From Acanthopleuribacter pedis (lineage in GTDB: Bacteria; Acidobacteriota; Holophagae; Acanthopleuribacterales; Acanthopleuribacteraceae), in contig NZ_JAFREP010000002.1 of assembly GCF_017377855.1 (NCBI RefSeq), positions 434,001 to 498,000 of the forward strand: 64,000 nucleotides of DNA, in the 5' to 3' direction. This document shows, piece by piece, positions 26,052 to 33,830 of this stretch. Position 1 is the stretch's first letter; each line of letters begins with the position of its first letter. The notes under the pieces are model-generated. The model ran no database searches. It was given only the letters and a program-made list of their open reading frames with translations, and was not told the origin of the DNA. The translations under genes and the position numbers were made by a program.

Positions 26052-26573
26052 ATGGGCCGTGTCTCTAAATATGTTTCCGATCAGGTATTGCAACCCCGTG
26101 TCGATGTCGCTTGTGGTCACTGCCGAAAGTTTGGCAAACCCGTATTACCTTATTATGGTTATATTGTCGATCCTGATAAGGCCGCCCGCCCACGTCAGGC
26201 GCATTTAGATCCATTTGTATCGCAACTATGTACAACCTGCATGAATAGTGACAATACCGCCAAACACGAACATCAGGTGGAGCATGCCGGCCGTAATCTC
26301 GCCGCTTATCAGGTGCCGGTCGTGTCCGCCGCCAAAGCCTTCCATCAGTTACCTGACGTTTTACCAACCGGTGCCGACTTTGTCTGGCCGTTCTGCTGTG
26401 ATGACTTTTGCGAATGGCTGGGAACCGCTCGCGATGAGGAAGAACGTCGCGCATGGTGTCAACACGACGCTTGGCAATCAAAATCCAATGAAAATCCTGC
26501 GAAAACGGGTGTGCTTCATCTCTTTCGTTGTGGGTCATGCGAAAAAAATTATACCAACGAAACGCAACGCTAG
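26052..26573 (+). CDS. CbrC-like (UPF0167) cysteine-rich protein
   Basis: This 173-residue protein has a strong ribosome-binding site (AGGAGG, 5 bases from the ATG). It contains CGHC near residue 21, LCTTCMNSDNTAKH near 59, WPFCCDDFCEWLG near 112 and CGSC near 163. The order of a CxxC knuckle, LCxxCxxxxxxAK and then CxDxCxxxG resembles CbrC of E. coli, so I place it in that family tentatively. Members are of unknown biochemical function; CbrC has been linked to colicin E2 tolerance through a two-component system. No signal peptide is seen. It stands alone. Confidence 0.6.
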   Translation: MGRVSKYVSDQVLQPRVDVACGHCRKFGKPVLPYYGYIVDPDKAARPRQAHLDPFVSQLCTTCMNSDNTAKHEHQVEHAGRNLAAYQVPVVSAAKAFHQLPDVLPTGADFVWPFCCDDFCEWLGTARDEEERRAWCQHDAWQSKSNENPAKTGVLHLFRCGSCEKNYTNETQR

Positions 26574-26905
26574 TTGGCCGTCCGGTTGCGCTTGTCATCG
26601 ACTTTTTTTACCCAAAGCCTTTTCCGAATAACATTACCCAAAACTTCGCTAACCGATTCGTAAGCGAACCGAGATAAACAACCAAAGATTCGAATTTTTA
26701 ATTTGAATCGCAAGCCGAAACTTAACCATAAAGCGGCGTGCCTTCAAGCATTGAAACAATGCCCACGGCCATTGTTGCGCCTGGTTAAAACGCTTCTTGA
26801 GTTCCGAAAAAACTATGGCTGGTAATTATTGGAACTCAACGGCGCCAAAACAGATAAACAAACATAATAAGGCTTTGTGCCTGACATTTTTTAGGTGGTT
26901 TTGAA
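26574..26905. other. Intergenic region with one small hairpin
   Basis: This 330-base stretch is AT-rich and has no convincing gene. A 7-bp inverted repeat (AACAATG and CATTGTT, about 26754-26775) is present. It probably holds the promoter of the small membrane-protein gene that follows. Confidence 0.35.
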
Positions 26906-27109
26906 ATGAGAGAAATTGGTAAAACATTGTTGTTTTTCGGTGTAGGTTCTATGGTTCTATTTTTTCTGAACATGGAGTTCATTATTCTTACCTGGGTAGA
27001 CATGTGGGGCGAGGGCATTGGCTGGGGCATTCGGTTTGCCATGGTGATTGCCGGCATCGCCTGTTTCGTGATGGGCGGCGCCGCGGAAGAAGAATTCGAA
27101 GAAGCCTAA
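26906..27109 (+). CDS. Small two-span membrane protein of unknown function
   Basis: This 67-residue protein has AGGTGG seven bases before its ATG, which supports real expression. It has two hydrophobic segments (LLFFGVGSMVLFFLNMEFIIL and IRFAMVIAGIACFVMGG) joined by a short acidic/aromatic turn (WVDMWGEG), and ends in EEEFEEA. I do not recognise a family. The acidic cytosolic tail and small size suggest a membrane-associated regulator or accessory subunit, but nothing nearby points to a partner. Confidence 0.55.
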   Translation: MREIGKTLLFFGVGSMVLFFLNMEFIILTWVDMWGEGIGWGIRFAMVIAGIACFVMGGAAEEEFEEA

Positions 27110-27213
27110 AACTTCCGCTGCTGTCTTAACCAAACATCTATTGTATTAGGCGACGAAATCCTTTGGTCTGTTCTGTGTCTTATCTTATAAAAACCAATGA
27201 TTTATAAAAAAAC

Positions 27214-27250
27214 GAAAAACCCCTCGGCCGTTCGGCGTCGTGGGGTTTTC
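27214..27250. terminator. Terminator of the NtrC-type operon
   Basis: GAAAACCCC-type and GGGGTTTTC arms flank a GC-rich loop region between the small membrane-protein gene and the convergent regulator gene. T-rich sequence lies on both sides, so it may work in both directions. Confidence 0.7.
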
Positions 27251-27278
27251 TCTTTTGGGAACCTGCAAACCATCCTGA

Positions 27279-28658
27279 TTAACTTTTCTTGCGGTGAATG
27301 CCCAGCGCCGCCACCTTGGTATGCAAATAGGTGCGGTTGATCGAGAGCTGTTGGGCCACCTTTTTCATGTTCCAGTTGGCCCGGTGCAACACTGTTTCCA
27401 AATACTCTTTTTCGCATTGGGCTTTGAACTTTTTCCACGGCATGGTCGGTATCTCGGAAATGCGCAACAGTCCGTGGGGCGCATGGTTTTCTTTTTCAAA
27501 GATATGCGATGGCAAATCGGCCGTGGTGATCGGGTTACCCCCAAACACCACCAACTGTTCGGCCAGGTTGCGTAACTCGCGGATATTACCTGGCCAGTGG
27601 TAGGCGTTGAGCACGTCTAACAAGGCAGCGTCCAACTGTTTCATACCGGTTTGGTGCTGCACACAAAATTGGTTCACGTAATAACTGAGCAGTAATTTGA
27701 TGTCGCCGCGCCGTTCCCGTAACGGCGGTACGTGAATCGGCAAACTGCTCAAGCGGTAGTACAAATCCTCGCGAAAGTTGCCCTGCGCCGATTCCGCCTT
27801 GAGGTCCTTGTTGGTTGCCGCCAACACCCGCACATCCACCTTTCGTTCCTCGCGGTCACCCAAGCGACGCACCTTGCCGTCTTCCAGCACCCGCAGCAAA
27901 CGCGCTTGCAAGGGGAACTCCATGTCGCCGATTTCATCCAAAAAAAGCGTGCCGCCGTCGGCTTGCTCGAACAGCCCGATTTTGGTACCGACCGCGCCGG
28001 TGAAGGCACCGCGTACATGACCGAACAATTCGCCTTCGATCAGGTTGGTGGGGATCGCGGCGCAGTTAATTTTCACAAAAGGTTTATTCTTGCGTGGGCT
28101 GAGCCGGTGGATGGTTGCCGCCACCACCTCCTTGCCCGTTCCTGATTCGCCCGTGATCAAAATGCGCCCGTTGGTGGGGGCCACCTTCTCGATGCGGCGC
28201 ATTGTGGTTTGGGTGGCGGGATCCTCGCCAATCATGGGTTTAGAGGTGTTCAGGCGCTGCTCCAAATCAGCGACTTTTAAACGAAGCTGTTGTTTCTCCA
28301 GGCAGTTGCGTACCGCGTACAGCAAGCGCTCATCCGAAAAAGGTTTTTCGATGAAGTCGTGAACCCCGGCTTTCATCGCCGTGAGCGCTTCACTCACCGT
28401 TGCTTCACCCGAAATGACAATCACCCGCGGCAGCAGATCGCGGTCCAAACGTTCGATCCAGTCCAAACCGCTTTGACCGGGGAGGCGAATGTCGACCAAC
28501 ATCACGTCCGGTGGACCGCCCAGGCGCAATTGTTCGCCCGCCGCCTCGGCCGTGGGCATCACTTCGACCTGGTGGCCGTGATCCGTTAAAAACAAACCCA
28601 CATGCGCGCCGATTTTCGGGTTGTCCTCAATGATCCAAACCTGGGTTTCCCGTGTCAT
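27279..28658 (-). CDS. NtrC-family sigma-54-dependent response regulator
   Basis: This 459-residue regulator has a receiver domain (IIEDN near residue 10, phospho-acceptor D56 in LVDIRLPG). An AAA+ domain follows with Walker A GESGTGKE, the sigma-54 contact loop GAFTGA, Walker [13 protein letters not shown] and an arginine-finger region [17 protein letters not shown] Fis-type helix-turn-helix ends it ([20 protein letters not shown]). It should activate sigma-54 promoters when phosphorylated by the kinase encoded just upstream. The ATG at 28658 has GGAGG seven bases upstream and overlaps the kinase stop as ATGA. A longer frame from 28694 lacks such a site. Confidence 0.93.
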   Translation of the reverse strand: MTRETQVWIIEDNPKIGAHVGLFLTDHGHQVEVMPTAEAAGEQLRLGGPPDVMLVDIRLPGQSGLDWIERLDRDLLPRVIVISGEATVSEALTAMKAGVHDFIEKPFSDERLLYAVRNCLEKQQLRLKVADLEQRLNTSKPMIGEDPATQTTMRRIEKVAPTNGRILITGESGTGKEVVAATIHRLSPRKNKPFVKINCAAIPTNLIEGELFGHVRGAFTGAVGTKIGLFEQADGGTLFLDEIGDMEFPLQARLLRVLEDGKVRRLGDREERKVDVRVLAATNKDLKAESAQGNFREDLYYRLSSLPIHVPPLRERRGDIKLLLSYYVNQFCVQHQTGMKQLDAALLDVLNAYHWPGNIRELRNLAEQLVVFGGNPITTADLPSHIFEKENHAPHGLLRISEIPTMPWKKFKAQCEKEYLETVLHRANWNMKKVAQQLSINRTYLHTKVAALGIHRKKS

Positions 28659-29851
28659 GGCGCTACCTCCGCTTGCAAATAAACGCCGAAGCAAGTGCCG
28701 TTTTGATCCGTGTGTTGCAACACCAAATCACCACCGTGGTCCAACATGATTTTTTTGGAAATCGCCAAACCCAAGCCCATGCCTTCGCCCACATCTTTGG
28801 TGGAAACATAAGGCTCAAACAGCGTGTCTTGAATGGCCGGGTCAATCCCCGGTCCGTCGTCACGAACCTCGATCACCACGCCGCCCGCTCGTGCATGGGC
28901 GCCCATCAAAATGGTGCCGCCGCCGTCGCCGATGGCCGCCGCCGCGTTGTTGCACAAATTCACCAGCACCAGGCGCAGCAGCCGTTTGTCGAGCATCGCC
29001 GACAGTTGCGGTTCGCCGTCGATTTGCAACAAAATACCCGGCCAAGTCGCGCTGTAAAACTTCACCAGACTCGCCAAAAAGGGATCCAAGGGTTCCGGCG
29101 CCAATTGCGGTGTCCCGATTTTCGAAAAGGAGGTGAAGCGCCGGGTGAATTCGTCTAACTGCCGAATTTCCTCCTCAATTGATCGGCGTGCCGCCTGAAT
29201 CGCCTCGGCATGATCCGGCGCCGCCCGTTGGCAAAGCTGGCTCAGGTTTTTGGTTTCCAAGCTCAAGGACGTGAGTGGGGTTTTGATTTCATGGGCAATC
29301 CGACGCGAGGATTCCTGCCACTGCTGCAAATTTTCCAACTGTTTCACCTTGCGGCGGCTTTGGTTAAAGGCTTCGCCCACCTCGGCGATCATGCTGTCGA
29401 TGCGGCCCAACAAACCGCCGGTCCCCGTCACCTGAATCGGTTCCCCCGCCGCCAACTGCTGCAAATGCCCGCGCACCAGGTTCAAGCGACGGCCCAAGAG
29501 CAATTGATGACGGATTTGCAACACCGACAACAACAGCAGGGCCGCCGTGAACAAGGCCGCGGGTGCCAGTTGGTAGCGGCGCGACAACTCCTCGTGGGAT
29601 TCACGCAGGACTTCCATGTTTTGCAGCAACAATTGGGTTTGCTCGAACTGTTCGCGGTACAGGGCCGCGTGTTCGGGATCCAATTGGGCCAGCGCTTTTT
29701 GGTTGTCGATGGCGTCCATCAGGCGTTCGCTCATCTCGGGATTCAAGGCCAGTTTCAGCCAGGGATTGACCAGCTTATGTTGGGTGGTGTAGAAGGCGCC
29801 GAGGAACAAGGCGCACATCACCGAAAACACCAGGAGTTGGCGCTGCAACAT
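28655..29851 (-). CDS. NtrY-like sensor histidine kinase
   Basis: This 398-residue kinase has an N-terminal membrane span, a periplasmic helical region of about 80 residues, a second span (about 95-115), a HAMP-like linker, a HisKA domain with H187 in RIAHEIKTPLTSL and a HATPase_c domain with NLCNNAAAAIGDGG, DDGPGI and GMGLGLAISKKI. The ATG at 29851 shares a base with the stop of the preceding gene (TGATG) and has a G-rich ribosome-binding site. An ATG ten codons earlier lacks one. It overlaps the regulator gene by four bases. With a barrel protein at the head of the operon, envelope state is a reasonable guess for the signal. Confidence 0.9.
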   Translation of the reverse strand: MLQRQLLVFSVMCALFLGAFYTTQHKLVNPWLKLALNPEMSERLMDAIDNQKALAQLDPEHAALYREQFEQTQLLLQNMEVLRESHEELSRRYQLAPAALFTAALLLLSVLQIRHQLLLGRRLNLVRGHLQQLAAGEPIQVTGTGGLLGRIDSMIAEVGEAFNQSRRKVKQLENLQQWQESSRRIAHEIKTPLTSLSLETKNLSQLCQRAAPDHAEAIQAARRSIEEEIRQLDEFTRRFTSFSKIGTPQLAPEPLDPFLASLVKFYSATWPGILLQIDGEPQLSAMLDKRLLRLVLVNLCNNAAAAIGDGGGTILMGAHARAGGVVIEVRDDGPGIDPAIQDTLFEPYVSTKDVGEGMGLGLAISKKIMLDHGGDLVLQHTDQNGTCFGVYLQAEVAP

Positions 29852-30477
29852 CAGCCACCCCCGTCCAAACGCCATTGCCAACGCACCGTGCGAATTGTTT
29901 TGCGACGAATGCTTTTGGACATCAGCACCTCAAAAATGCCGCCGCCGTCTTGGCTTTCATCCAAAACCCGCTCGCGCGAGGAGTCGGTTTGGCCCGTCGT
30001 CACCGCGTCTGGGACGCGCAGCACCTTGGCAAACCAATCCTCGGCCACGCGGCCTTCGCCGCGCGAGAAGGGAATCAGACGTACCCGGCAGATCAGGTTT
30101 TGTGCCGCCGGCCCGGCGCGCGGCGCGATGCGCAGCGGATCCTTTTGCAGCCAAGCCGCGGTTTCTTCCAGGCTGGAAAAACGGTAGGTGCCGACCCGTC
30201 CGCCCGCGTCGAGGCGGTTGATCATAAACACCTCGTCCCAAATTTCGTAACGGATCTGCATCATCGCGTAGTACTTGCGTTCGTGGTCGGGTTTGAACTG
30301 GGCTTCCAATTCAAAGGTCGTGGTTAGGCCGGAGTACAACTTTTTGCGCACACTGGCGTCTTGCAACAGTTCAAGCGGCAGCGCCACGCCCCACCAGCCG
30401 TCCTCGTCAAATTGGAGGCGGGGTGCATCGCCCAGCGCGGACGGCACCAACAACAGCAGCAACAGCCACCCCGTCAT
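29851..30477 (-). CDS. Exported DUF4390-like protein
   Basis: This 208-residue protein begins with a signal peptide (MTGWLLLLLLVPSALGD) at an ATG that overlaps the stop of the barrel gene. The mature part has ALPLELLQDASVRKKLYSGLTTTFELEAQF, then YEIWDEVFMI and a SSLEETAAWLQ helix, the pattern of DUF4390 proteins, which often sit directly before NtrY-type kinases. The function of the family is unknown. A periplasmic role, perhaps feeding the kinase, is inferred from the strict coupling with its neighbours. The longer open frame upstream to 30744 lies in the barrel gene's shadow and is not used. Confidence 0.72.
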   Translation of the reverse strand: MTGWLLLLLLVPSALGDAPRLQFDEDGWWGVALPLELLQDASVRKKLYSGLTTTFELEAQFKPDHERKYYAMMQIRYEIWDEVFMINRLDAGGRVGTYRFSSLEETAAWLQKDPLRIAPRAGPAAQNLICRVRLIPFSRGEGRVAEDWFAKVLRVPDAVTTGQTDSSRERVLDESQDGGGIFEVLMSKSIRRKTIRTVRWQWRLDGGG

Positions 30478-31844
30478 TGGACGCCCTCCGCCGGGAGCTT
30501 GGGTTGCGGCGGACGGGGCGGACGGCGCTCGTCCTCGCGAATATCTTCCCAGCGCACCACAAAGCGGGCCAAACCCCAACGGTGGCGCCATGTAAGTGCC
30601 AGATTCAGTTCCGTTGTTTCCTCCGAAAGGCGTTCCTCGTTGGCGACCCCCCAGCCCGCCGTGAGGTCGAGTTTCAATTCGCCGTAACGGCCGTTGCCCG
30701 CGTGGCCGAGCACATCCAAGCGGGCCCCTACCTGAAGCGACCACTGATTAAAGGGTAGCCGATCCGGAACCCGCTCGCCGCTTTCGGCGACCGCCTGGAA
30801 ATCGTCGCCGCGCAGCCGCACCTCGCCGTTGAGGTCGATTAGCGCGTTGATGCGTTGGCTGAGCGTGGGGTATTCCTGCCAGCGTAGGTTCCACAGCAGC
30901 CGCTCGGTTTCGCGGCGGCTTATCGCGGGGGGTGGGAGAGGGGAGAAGTCGATGCCGCCGAAGGTCGTTGTTTGCGTGTTAAAGGTGAAGCCGGATTCAA
31001 TACGCCGTCCGCTTGTGGCTAATACCGCATCGTCGCTGCTGTCGTAAAACCAGCCGAGCCGACCGCGCAAACGTTCGTCCTTAATCGTGGTACGCATCCG
31101 TCGCCGCGGCTGTTCGAAGGTCAGCTCCTCCTCAAAGGAATCGGCCGTGAAGGAAAGCCAGTGGTTGCCCTGCACCGGTACCGCCAGGGTAAGGGCCGCC
31201 AAAATGGGGCGTTCCCGCGTGAATTGAACCCGTTCCCGCGGTCGCCGATCAAAAATCTCTTCCGTGATGCGTTCCGTCCACTGGAAGTTGAGGTTAAACA
31301 AAACCCGTTTGTTCAATAAGTTGTAATGGGTCAGGCCGAAATCGACCGGTTTCCCGTCCGCGAAATCGAGGCTGCCGTCCTCGCTAAAGAAACGGGTGGT
31401 GGCATAAACCATCGCGTGTTTTCCGAAAAACCAGCGCGCCCCAATCGACCAATCACCAACCCCGTCCAGGGAGCGCCGGTCAATCTCGTCTAAGTCGAAG
31501 TCCTCAATCGGGCGGCGATTCGAATCTGTATCAATATATTGAAGGCGAAACACCAGCGGCATGGTTTCGACAATGCCGATCACCAAGGTGTAGGTTCCGT
31601 AACTCGTACCTTTTTTCATGGAGAAGTCGACTTCCAACACGAAGGGTAAGCGCGCGATGCGCCGACGCGCCGAGGCCAACGCCCGTTCCGTATAAGTCTT
31701 GCCTTCCTTGAGGCCGGACTCGGAACGGATTACCGCTTCCGTTCCCCAGCGGGCACCGTCCACTTCAATGGCGGTGAGCGGGAATTCGGCCGGGGACGTT
31801 GGATTTTGGAAAACAAGGCAGGTCCATAACAGCAAGGACAACAT
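30474..31844 (-). CDS. POTRA/outer-membrane beta-barrel protein (BamA/TamA-like)
   Basis: This 456-residue exported protein starts at the ATG at 31844, with AGGAGG ten bases upstream. After the signal peptide comes one POTRA-like domain (about 22-100; LTAIEVDGARWGTEAVI, then TERALASARRRIARLPFVLEVDFSM). About 330 residues of alternating strands that fit an Omp85-like barrel follow. It lacks the five POTRA domains of BamA and the three of TamA, so it is a short relative. The C-terminal tail is Pro-rich and does not end in the usual aromatic residue. It heads the operon barrel-DUF4390-kinase-regulator. A truncated mobile element lies 51 bases upstream. Confidence 0.72.
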   Translation of the reverse strand: MLSLLLWTCLVFQNPTSPAEFPLTAIEVDGARWGTEAVIRSESGLKEGKTYTERALASARRRIARLPFVLEVDFSMKKGTSYGTYTLVIGIVETMPLVFRLQYIDTDSNRRPIEDFDLDEIDRRSLDGVGDWSIGARWFFGKHAMVYATTRFFSEDGSLDFADGKPVDFGLTHYNLLNKRVLFNLNFQWTERITEEIFDRRPRERVQFTRERPILAALTLAVPVQGNHWLSFTADSFEEELTFEQPRRRMRTTIKDERLRGRLGWFYDSSDDAVLATSGRRIESGFTFNTQTTTFGGIDFSPLPPPAISRRETERLLWNLRWQEYPTLSQRINALIDLNGEVRLRGDDFQAVAESGERVPDRLPFNQWSLQVGARLDVLGHAGNGRYGELKLDLTAGWGVANEERLSEETTELNLALTWRHRWGLARFVVRWEDIREDERRPPRPPQPKLPAEGVQ

Positions 31845-31894
31845 GAGGCGGGTTCCTCCTGGCGCAAATGAGCCGCGGGGCAAGCGGCGTGGAG

Positions 31895-31959
31895 CCTAAG
31901 AAGCGCTGAAGTGAGGGATTTTGGCTAAAAATCTGGAGCGAGTTATCGCACTTCTCAGG
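31895..31959 (+). mobile_element. MITE-like element, copy E (65-bp internal-deletion remnant)
   Basis: It keeps the left arm (CCTAAGAAGCGC...ATCTGGAGCGA) and only the last 18 bases of the right end (GTTATCGCACTTCTCAGG). About 95 bp of the centre are missing compared with copies B-D. No target duplication is evident. It lies just upstream of the barrel-kinase operon, on the side where its promoter should be. Confidence 0.8.
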
Positions 31960-32469
31960 CGGAAGGACCTAGAGCAAAGGCGATGCCGGTTTGACGGGTG
32001 CTGCTACCCCGACAACATCGCTGTTTTCAACACTTAGCGCACCCCAAGTGGGTGAGCCGCGAGCGGTGTGTTGGTTTTTCCCAACACTACCCTAAAAGTG
32101 TCGGTAAAAAACGAAAAAATGCCGCTTTTCTTGGGTGAACCGGAAAAATGCAAAAATGTGATCGCGGTTGGTGCATTTAATTCTATTTTTATCAAAGGGT
32201 TAGAGAAATCTTACAACAACCAACCGATCCGCTTTGAATCGGGCACGGGCGTCATCCGGCCAAGTGAACCACCCACTTTTTGGGTTTTTCTGAAAAAACC
32301 AACACGCTTGCCCGGCGAATGCAGCGGTTTTTGCGAGGCTGTTTTCTAAGTGTAATAAATTAAAATGGTTAAGGTTGTTGTTGGGAGTTGGCACGGGCCT
32401 TGGAATAGAGGGGGGTGTCACGACAGTGTTCTTCCTTCGTCTTTTCAATCACCCCAAGGAGGTGCTCCC
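31960..32469. other. Intergenic region between divergent genes
   Basis: This 510-base stretch should hold promoters for the barrel operon (minus) and the secreted protein gene at 32470 (plus). A hairpin GTGTTGG (32068-32074) and CCAACAC (32081-32087) is visible. An open frame at 32068-32349 starts inside that hairpin, has no ribosome-binding site and looks non-coding. Confidence 0.4.
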
Positions 32470-33087
32470 ATGAAAAAGTTAGCGATTTTGTTGTTGTTCA
32501 TTGCCTCAATCGGCCTGGTCCAAGCGCAACGCCCCGACCGCGGCGACGGTCCCGGCAACGGTGATCGCGGCCCTCGCGCCGGTGAGCGCGGCGGCGACCG
32601 CGGTTTTGGTGCCGGCCCGATTGTGACCGATGACGGTTTCGCCATCATTGTCACCGCCGAACGTATCGACAACGGCGACGAAACCTTCTCCGTCGACACC
32701 AACATCAGCGCATACGGCGCAACCGGACTCGCCTGGCAAAACGACCTCTCCGCTTACGAAGGCCGTCTTAGCGGTTTGCGTCCCTCCGGCGCCATGCTCG
32801 CCTTCACCGTGACCGTTGTTCCTTCTGAAGAAGAACGCGAGGCCGGTGCCGAAGCCGTCACCACCCTGGTCGCCCTCAACGCATCGACCGGTGCCGAGGC
32901 TTGGTCGGTGTTGCTTCCCGGCCGCGGCGACCTGCGCCCCGACGGCCTTGGCGGCTTTTTCTACACCTACCGCGAAGCCACCGAATCCACGGTGACTTCA
33001 AGCCTGGCCTACATCGCGGGCGGCAACATCGTCTACAGCGAAACCCTGCGCACCGTTGAACGCAACACGGACGACGACGCCGGCTAG
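32470..33087 (+). CDS. Secreted protein with Asp/Gly/Arg-rich N-terminus
   Basis: This 205-residue protein has a very strong ribosome-binding site (AAGGAGGTG) and a signal peptide (MKKLAILLLFIASIGLVQAQ). The mature N-terminus is a low-complexity stretch rich in Arg, Gly and Asp (about residues 20-52). The following domain contains VTTLVALNASTGAEAWSV, which resembles one blade of a PQQ-type (BamB-like) propeller, but the protein is too short for a full propeller. It ends NTDDDAG. I do not recognise a function. It is monocistronic, with a terminator at 33209. Confidence 0.65.
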   Translation: MKKLAILLLFIASIGLVQAQRPDRGDGPGNGDRGPRAGERGGDRGFGAGPIVTDDGFAIIVTAERIDNGDETFSVDTNISAYGATGLAWQNDLSAYEGRLSGLRPSGAMLAFTVTVVPSEEEREAGAEAVTTLVALNASTGAEAWSVLLPGRGDLRPDGLGGFFYTYREATESTVTSSLAYIAGGNIVYSETLRTVERNTDDDAG

Positions 33088-33208
33088 GTCTCCCCAGAGC
33101 CACCCCCCAGAACCACCCCCAACCCAACCGCAACAACCCAACTCAATCCCGACCTAAAACACGCAACTCAGAACCTCTCTTCTGAACCTCTCTAAGTCCT
33201 GCTTCTCG

Positions 33209-33238
33209 CCCCAGCCCATCACGGGTTGGGGCTCTTTT
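33209..33238 (+). terminator. Terminator after the secreted-protein gene
   Basis: A perfect 9-bp stem CCCCAGCCC / GGGTTGGGG with a 5-base loop is followed by CTCTTTTTG. It also overlaps the last codons of the convergent minus-strand frame that ends at 33219. Confidence 0.82.
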
Positions 33239-33830
33239 TGTTTGGGATGGTATGGGGATTTTGGGATTGTGACTGGGCATGGTTGGGTATTCGATTTTTC
33301 TCAAGTTGAAAAATCGAACGGCGGTTAGGAGTTACTTGCGTGTTGATCGCTGTTGTCCCATCGATGATCGAGGGGCGATGGCGCCTTTCTGTTTTCTGGT
33401 CCCAAAGGCCCCTGGGGTTAAGGCCTGCGATTCCTGTGCGTTTGGCCGGGATGCGTGACGGCTTCAACCGGTTTTTTAGCGATGTAAGGATGCCTTCGCC
33501 TCGGTAGCTTTCGCTCGGATGATCGAAAGGGATCGCTTTTTGCCACCAATACTTGATTTTTAGTTGGTTGCCTTCAAGGGTAATGTCGCCTTCACCTGAG
33601 ATCAGGAAGCGCGTGCTGGTTGCGGGGATATTGAGGAGGTCGATTAAATACTGTTTCAAGGTGTCGTGAAGTGCCGAATCCGGTAAAGGATCACCTGCGA
33701 GGAAAAAGGTGATCTCGCGTCTTCCATACATGCCGTCGGGCCCAAAATCGGGATGGACGAACCATTCAACCTCGCATTCATTTTCGGAAAGGCTTTGGAT
33801 AAAGGTTTCAAATGAAGATGGTTCGTTCAT
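33219..33830 (-). CDS. Hypothetical protein coupled to the cytosine methyltransferase
   Basis: The ATG at 33830 has GGAG seven bases upstream and lies inside the 3' end of the methyltransferase gene (23-base overlap), so the two are translationally coupled. Residues 1-125 look like a folded acidic/aromatic domain (ECEVEWFVHPDFGPDGMYGRREITFFLAGDPLP, then DITLEGNQLKIKYWW). The last 75 or so residues are basic and low in structure, and the frame ends inside the convergent terminator hairpin, so the true C-terminus may have been extended by loss of an earlier stop. I see no nuclease motif and do not recognise a family. A restriction or anti-restriction partner role is possible but unsupported. 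Confidence 0.5.
   Translation of the reverse strand: MNEPSSFETFIQSLSENECEVEWFVHPDFGPDGMYGRREITFFLAGDPLPDSALHDTLKQYLIDLLNIPATSTRFLISGEGDITLEGNQLKIKYWWQKAIPFDHPSESYRGEGILTSLKNRLKPSRIPAKRTGIAGLNPRGLWDQKTERRHRPSIIDGTTAINTQVTPNRRSIFQLEKNRIPNHAQSQSQNPHTIPNKKSPNP

Noticed and set aside
28658..28694. Longer N-terminus for the NtrC-type regulator
   Set aside because: The extension lacks a ribosome-binding site and the receiver domain begins directly after the ATG at 28658, which has GGAGG upstream.
32030..32065. Remnant of the MITE core (caccccaagtgggtg)
   Set aside because: A short palindromic similarity to the element centre is present, but no element ends or arms adjoin it, so it may be chance.
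32068..32349. A 93-codon plus-strand frame
   Set aside because: It begins inside a hairpin, has no ribosome-binding site and shows no recognisable features.
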